Shown here: positions 61,400 through 64,000 of the stretch, one piece after another
Layout: each line of letters opens with the position of its first letter
Numbering within the stretch: the first letter of the stretch is position 1
Source: Sclerodactyla briareus
Lineage: Eukaryota; Echinodermata; Holothuroidea; Dendrochirotida; Sclerodactylidae
Assembly (NCBI GenBank): GCA_026419785.1
Contig: JAODTK010000333.1
Span: 434,001 to 498,000, forward strand
DNA: 64,000 nt
Direction: 5' to 3'
Translations under genes and position numbers: made by a program
The notes under the pieces: model-generated
What the model saw: the letters and a program-made list of their open reading frames with translations, nothing else
Database searches by the model: none
Told to the model about the DNA's origin: nothing

Positions 61400-62503
61400 A
61401 ATTCACCGTAATGAGGACGGAATCGATTTTCTTAGATGCGGGGGGGGGGGGGGTGCGAAGGTTGTGACATCCCTTTCCCCGGGCTCTCCCTCAGCGAGAA
61501 TTTGCGTCTCCAAGCCCACAACAATTCATCACAAGTTTTGTCTTCGTCCCCCCGCCCCAAATTTGTAGGCTTTCGCGCCGCCACTGAGTTGACTACATCA
61601 GATTCAGACATGGATAGAATCTTGAGGTGACTGGGTCTCCAGGAAGCCTTACGAAGCCAAATCGACAACGAATGGAAATGAAATTATTGCTCGGATAAGT
61701 AGCGAAGAAACACTAAAATAAGCCAAATTGTGATCTTGCGTTTCCTTCAAAATTTTCCAGCCAATTCCACACAAAACGCGAATTTTCCATTCTTGGGCAG
61801 CAAAAACACCAAACTGGCAACTCTGATTCCCGGTGAGAGCGCTTCAATTTGGAAGAGCGCCAACTATCCTTGGAAAGGCGCCAATTTTACGTGCAATAAG
61901 GACTACTTCTAGTCATTATGCAGCTCACACTTCTGCCGACACGCGTAAGCGGACTAACGACCTAGAACTCATTATGCTGTCTACGTTCCAGGCCACATAA
62001 CGAGTAATCGAGTCATTATTATGGATCGAGACGGGCGGAATAATGAGTAGTTAAGTCATTTTTATGAATCGGGATTGGCAGAATAACGAGAAACTAAGTC
62101 ATTATTATGAATTGAGAGAGGAGGAATTAGGACCAGCTAAGTCATTTTGATGAACGGGGATAGGCTGGATAACGAGCAACTAAGTCATTATTATGCCCTC
62201 CGAAATAGACGAATAATGAGAAAAATATTCGTTTTTTACGGCATGAGACGGTGCAATAATGATTAAGGAACTCATTATTACGGCACTGAAACTGACGGGT
62301 ATACCATGACTTGCCTTGAATTTTGGCGCAAGCGGCGATCATTTTTCGTCCACCGTTTTTATTGGCGATAAAACGAGCAATTTTCTCATTATGTGACTTG
62401 GAACATAGGTGGAATAATGAATTCTAGGTCGTTATTCCGCTTAAGATTAAAGTATCAGAACGAGTAAAGGCAGCATAATTTTTGGCGCATTCGGCGTTCC
62501 ATA
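61400..62503. repeat. Fold-back right arm (uninterrupted)
   Basis: The complete ~1.1-kb arm. It includes a 14-base G run (61440-61453), the ATAATGACTTAGT motif array (61905-62290) and the terminus CGCATTCGGCGTTCCATA. ORFs here are shadows of the inverted copy. Confidence 0.85.
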
Positions 62504-62509
62504 GATAAG

Positions 62510-63798
62510 CCATGCTCACTGCATTACTAAAGACGACGTACGAAAAATCCGGAGCTTCTACGAACAGACAACCAGTAGCGAATACTCAACTTCGGGCAAT
62601 ACCGAAGTCCGAGGAATGACTACGGAGGATCCGATGCAGTGCTCTGTCCTGATTGGCTACAGCAGGTCGCGGGAAGTTTGACAGCTTTATGAGCATGGGG
62701 CAGCAATTTTATGGCTTTAGCCTTGGCGGCAAGAGCATGACTTCAAAGGAAGGGCGAAGTTGCTATTCCTGTTAGAGTAGCATTTTCCCTGATGCATACG
62801 AGCGGCACGCAGTCCTGCATTCACGCGAACGCGTGCAATTAAACATCAGGAACGTCGTCGAAAGTTCATCTGGGCAAATAATAGGCTAATAACTGGATGA
62901 ACTGGTTCGCTTCTAGAGACATGAGAGAGTAGTGATTATGTATTCAAAAGTTCACCCAATAAAGCAATTGGGATAGTCACTTCTTTCCATATAGTCTGTT
63001 AGACAGCCTGGTTACGAATGACGTGGGATCCATTCCTAACTGAAAGGTTTTTTCCTCTTCCTCAACTGTAGTACTAAGTCATACCTTTGAAAAGTAATGT
63101 TTTTGGTGCGAAAATAATCATCTACCACAGTCAGACAAATAATTAGTCAAAAGTAATTATATATATGAATATATATATATTAGAGATGAAATCCGTGTAT
63201 TGGTCGTTGAAAATTGAACAGTGCGATACAAAAGAATGATAAGTTGACCATCGAAATATAATTCGTATATTTCGACCTCTCCTCGGGTCTCTCAGTCGCC
63301 AGACAGGCGCCCCAGCATTTCCTTCTTTGCGTATTTAAGTCCTGCTACTTTTTCTTTCAACCATTCACGCGCTCATAGTATCCCGTACTTTATTTACAGT
63401 CTCGTATATTAGTGTACTACACGCGCGTCTATTATTTGTGCGTCTTCCTTTCAATCTCTTTCACGCTCTAGTATACAGCCAGCGCTTACAACTTGACTTA
63501 ACATCTACCCAATGGTTTCTCTTGTTTCGCACACATAGCAACGCGTACGTTGATTAACGGTCTCAGGAGTGTTTTTGTATGATTTTCAGTGTTTGCAATG
63601 CATGATAAATTAAGTGTTCACTCATTGTACAGTTGACAAAGTGACCAGGAGGGTCTCGTTATCGAAATTTCTCTTGTAATACGTGCCTCTTGATTACATC
63701 CGTTTGTTGAATTTTGAAAAAGCACTACTGTTTTCTTCTATTATATTGGAGGATTTTCTTTTAGCAATTTGAACATTCAACACGCTGATCTTACAATT
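62510..63798. other. Right flank, CpG-richer, no recognised gene
   Basis: 62520-62860 is CpG-dense (GACGACGTACG, CGAGCGGCACGC, CACGCGAACGCG) compared with the AT-rich remainder. No exon with clear boundaries was seen. Confidence 0.4.
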
Positions 63799-63799
63799 T

Positions 63800-63833
<34 letters not shown>

Positions 63834-63838
63834 ATATC

Positions 63839-63870
<32 letters not shown>

Positions 63871-63876
63871 ATATAT

Positions 63877-63920
<44 letters not shown>
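63799..63920. repeat. (AT)n microsatellite
   Basis: About 120 bp of AT dinucleotides with rare interruptions, able to extrude as a cruciform. Confidence 0.97.
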
Positions 63921-63922
<2 letters not shown>

Positions 63923-64000
63923 CCGCAACTTTGATAGTTACCAGCACCGTGGCAACAATCATTTGTATCAAAGTCATTTGCTTGCCTAAACACTGATGGC

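Larger units (their letters stand above)
55623..62503. mobile_element. Long fold-back (inverted-repeat) element with nested insertions
   Basis: The left terminus TATGGAACGCCGAATG...CCAAAAATTATG (55623) is repeated inverted at the right end (GCGTTCCATA at 62503). Flanks read GATAAG at 55617-55622 and at 62504-62509, an apparent 6-bp target duplication. The right arm 61400-62503 pairs with left-arm pieces 55623-55712, 59032-59855, 60631-60764 and 60979-61090 (about 1.15 kb in all). A ~300-bp loop (61091-61399) separates the arms. The gaps in the left arm are later insertions. No transposase is visible, so it is non-autonomous. A 6-bp duplication is known for several superfamilies (Polinton, IS3EU, Dada), so I do not assign one. 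Confidence 0.8.

Noticed and set aside
61290-61668. Proline/glycine-rich ORFs on both strands
   Set aside because: They lie in the fold-back right arm and its G run.
1-64000. CRISPR array, operons, rRNA genes
   Set aside because: The DNA is clearly animal nuclear. Tandem repeats lack CRISPR spacing and no rRNA motif was noticed.

Overview
This window is animal nuclear DNA. It has intron-split genes with GT-AG boundaries, a decayed non-LTR retrotransposon, tRNA-derived SINE-like pieces, fold-back and MITE-like DNA elements, and much tandem and dispersed repeat DNA. There is nothing prokaryotic: no operons and no long ORFs. The gene families and repeat style fit a marine invertebrate, possibly a deuterostome such as an echinoderm, hemichordate or lancelet. 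I cannot fix the phylum.

Two genes are well supported, and they converge. (1) Plus strand, 167-3933: the last four coding exons of poly(ADP-ribose) glycohydrolase (PARG). The rest of the gene, including the catalytic GGG/QEE part, lies left of the window. (2) Minus strand, 18719-9675: four exons of a sigma-class (prostaglandin-D-synthase-like) glutathione S-transferase. The N-terminal exon was not found. Three of the four GST exons contain 1-nt indels, and one PARG exon has a TT where a GT donor is expected. Either the assembly is lightly polished or this haplotype is damaged, so ORF length is a poor guide throughout.

The interval 19-55 kb is mostly repeats: a decayed ~195-bp satellite (20.1-21.6 kb), a ~260-310-bp tandem array (33.0-34.7 kb) with relatives out to 41 kb, GGTCA-rich arrays (50.1-52.0 and 55.0-55.2 kb), a ~260-bp MITE (29.5 kb), and simple repeats. 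A few orphan exon-like ORFs stand out: 41562-41769 (+), 47036-47167 (+), and a two-exon secreted-protein model at 55902-55247 (-).

The right end (55.6-62.5 kb) holds the most striking structure. It is a long fold-back (inverted-repeat) element with ~1.1-kb arms, a ~300-bp loop and an apparent 6-bp target duplication (GATAAG). Its left arm is interrupted by three later insertions, one of them a ~3.3-kb segment carrying a CR1/Jockey-like LINE with recognisable endonuclease, reverse transcriptase and C-terminal regions. I see no intact mobile-element enzyme, RNA gene cluster, CRISPR array or gene cluster that would make up a new biological system.
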